DNA of 64,000 nt from CADCUY01 sp964242735 (GTDB lineage: Bacteria; Actinomycetota; Actinomycetes; Actinomycetales; Quadrisphaeraceae): positions 62,001 through 126,000 of the forward strand of contig CAXTAK010000008.1 in the NCBI GenBank assembly GCA_964242735.1. The letters are read 5' to 3'. The notes beneath the pieces were generated by a model, which did not search any database, was not told where the DNA came from, and saw nothing but the letters and a program-made list of their open reading frames with translations. Made by a program: the position numbers and the translations under genes. Positions 62,650-64,000 of the stretch are shown here, one piece after another. Numbering within the stretch: the stretch's first letter is position 1; each line of letters begins with the position of its first letter.

Positions 62650-64000
62650 CCGAACCCCGGGGCCTGCTGGCCTTCGAGCCCGCTGTTCCCGGCCCGATTC
62701 CGCCTGTTCCTCCACGGGGTCGCCCGTCAGTACACAAGCCGGCTTCGTCCCGGCAGGGTGAGCGTCTCACTCCGCAGTTCCAGGCCCTTCAAGCGGCGCT
62801 GAGCACAGGACGCGTGCAGGCCGCCGAAGCGACGAGCGAGCCTGATCCCGAGCTGGTCGTCGTCTTTGACCTTGCTGGCACCGTCGTGAACTTCATGCGC
62901 GCCGTCCGCCGGATCCCGGGGTTGGAGTTCCTCACCGAGCACGACGAGGACGCCGTCGAGCCAGACGAGGACTTCTACTTCGAGGACGCCGGCGAGGCCA
63001 CAGACACAGTGGTGCCCGAGACGCTCTACATGGTGATGACCAGTGCGCGGGCGGTCACCGAGCTGGTCCGCTTGTTCGGCCTGTGGGAGGCCGACCGGAC
63101 GGTGAAGTTCGAGCGCGGCCTGGCGCCGCTGAAGAACGCGTTCGCGTTGCTGCGCGCGGTTCGGCGCTGGAGCCCGATCGACCGGGTCCGCGAGACCGGT
63201 CTGCTGCAGTGGTGGGCCGAGACAGTGGCTACCACCGCTGGTGGCCAGAGCTCCACCCGGGTCGAGATCGAGCTGTGGTTCCGTGAGGACCCAGCGCGCC
63301 GTGCGTTGGTGCAAGCGAACGTCGAGCGGCTGATCACTGAAGGAGGAGGCACCGTCCTCCGCAGTGCCGAGCTGCCCGGCATCGACTACCACGCAGTACT
63401 CGCCGAGCTGCCCTACGACCAGGTGGAGGCGGTGCTCGAGCGCGGACCCGAGGCGATCGAGCTGCTCACCACTGAGTCGATCATGTTCGTGGCGCCAGCG
63501 CGGCCGATGACCGTGCCGGCGGTCGAGTCAGCCGATCACCTGCTGTCCGCGCTGGCGGCCACGCCGCCGCCCGAAGCCGCTCCACGAGTAGCGCTGCTCG
63601 ACGGTCTGCCGATGGCCAACCACGCCGCTCTGGCAGGACGGTTGGTCCTCGATGACCCGGACGAACGCGGGAGCCAGTACAGCAACGTCGACCAGCAGCG
63701 CCACGGCACAGCGATGGCCTCCCTGATCTGCCACGGCGACCTCGGAGCGCCCGGTCGACCGCTGTCCACCCGGCTCTACGTGCGCCCGATCATGGAGCCG
63801 CACGCGTTTTATCCCGAGGAGACCGTTGCTCCCGACGAGCTGCTGGTCGACCTGCTGCACCGCACCTTCCGCCGGATGTTCGACGGCGATGACGGCCACC
63901 CGCCAACGGCGCCGAGCGTGCGCATCATCAACCTCTCGATCGGTGACCCGGCCCGGGCCTTCGCCCGGCGGGTGAGCCCACTGGCGAAGCTGCTCGACTG
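62646..64000 (+). CDS. ietS: Subtilisin-like (S8) serine protease, IetS-like, cut by window end
   Basis: 451 codons are visible from the ATG at 62646, with no stop before the edge. The first 310 residues form an N-terminal domain seen in proteases paired with AAA+ ATPases (VVVFDLAGTVVNFMRAVRRI, PGLEFL, DEDFYFED, KFERGLAPLKNAFALLRAVR, VEIELWFRED). The S8 domain then begins: catalytic Asp319 in VALLDGLPMANH, catalytic His353 in RHGTAMASLICHGD, and RIINLSIGDP at about 426-435. The catalytic Ser (GTS motif) must lie beyond 64000. No signal peptide is seen, so it acts in the cytoplasm. Likely the toxic effector held in check by the ATPase, by analogy with IetS. Confidence 0.9.
   Translation, partial: MTEPRGLLAFEPAVPGPIPPVPPRGRPSVHKPASSRQGERLTPQFQALQAALSTGRVQAAEATSEPDPELVVVFDLAGTVVNFMRAVRRIPGLEFLTEHDEDAVEPDEDFYFEDAGEATDTVVPETLYMVMTSARAVTELVRLFGLWEADRTVKFERGLAPLKNAFALLRAVRRWSPIDRVRETGLLQWWAETVATTAGGQSSTRVEIELWFREDPARRALVQANVERLITEGGGTVLRSAELPGIDYHAVLAELPYDQVEAVLERGPEAIELLTTESIMFVAPARPMTVPAVESADHLLSALAATPPPEAAPRVALLDGLPMANHAALAGRLVLDDPDERGSQYSNVDQQRHGTAMASLICHGDLGAPGRPLSTRLYVRPIMEPHAFYPEETVAPDELLVDLLHRTFRRMFDGDDGHPPTAPSVRIINLSIGDPARAFARRVSPLAKLLD

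Overview
The window is about 64 kb of very GC-rich DNA. Its gene content and order are those of a chromosomal replication-origin region of an actinobacterium: cca / NUDIX / DUF6049 / murJ, trxBA, parB-parA-rsmG-jag-yidC-yidD-rnpA-rpmH, dnaA-oriC-dnaN-gnd-recF-dciA-gyrB-gyrA, then tRNA-Ile/tRNA-Ala, crgA and the pknB-pknA-pbpA-rodA-pstP-fhaB-fhaA block. GTG starts, 4-base stop/start overlaps and a fused oleBC gene fit this. I cannot place the organism below class level from sequence alone.

Layout. 1-9.3 kb: tRNA maturation (cca, cut by the window edge), a NUDIX hydrolase, a large envelope protein, the lipid II flippase MurJ with its pseudokinase partner, and thioredoxin reductase/thioredoxin. 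9.3-11.7 kb: a small decayed patch with a WYL regulator that has lost its DNA-binding domain, a VOC protein interrupted by an in-frame TAG, and an intact GNAT acetyltransferase. 11.7-17.7 kb (minus strand): segregation (ParB, ParA, parS) plus RsmG, Jag, YidC, YidD, RnpA and L34. 17.7-29.6 kb (plus strand): dnaA, an oriC with many DnaA boxes, dnaN, gnd, recF, dciA, gyrB, gyrA and a DUF3566 membrane protein. 29.7-34.8 kb: two tRNAs, a bidirectional terminator, a membrane protein, a cyclophilin, a rhomboid protease, crgA, DUF881 and pabA/trpG. 35.1-44.6 kb (minus strand): the Ser/Thr kinase and cell-wall elongation operon. 44.8 kb: tRNA-Leu(CAG).

45.1-49.1 kb is a gene graveyard. It holds a frameshifted PIN-domain toxin, one reading frame stitched from YCII, ECF-sigma and EgtE-like pieces, a MarR-like regulator with a run-on tail, and a shredded short-chain dehydrogenase. 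49.2-54.0 kb is a compact oleA-oleBC-oleD operon for head-to-head long-chain olefin synthesis. 54.2-56.5 kb encodes a polar amino-acid ABC importer. 56.5-60.5 kb carries a PspC protein, a FUSC-type membrane protein and a HelD/HelR-type RNA-polymerase helicase.

60.6-64 kb looks acquired. A small serine recombinase with repeats upstream is followed by a two-gene module: an AAA+ ATPase whose stop overlaps the start of a subtilisin-like (S8) protease that runs off the window end. This pair matches the IetA/IetS architecture (plasmid stability and anti-phage defence) and is the best candidate here for an accessory biological system.
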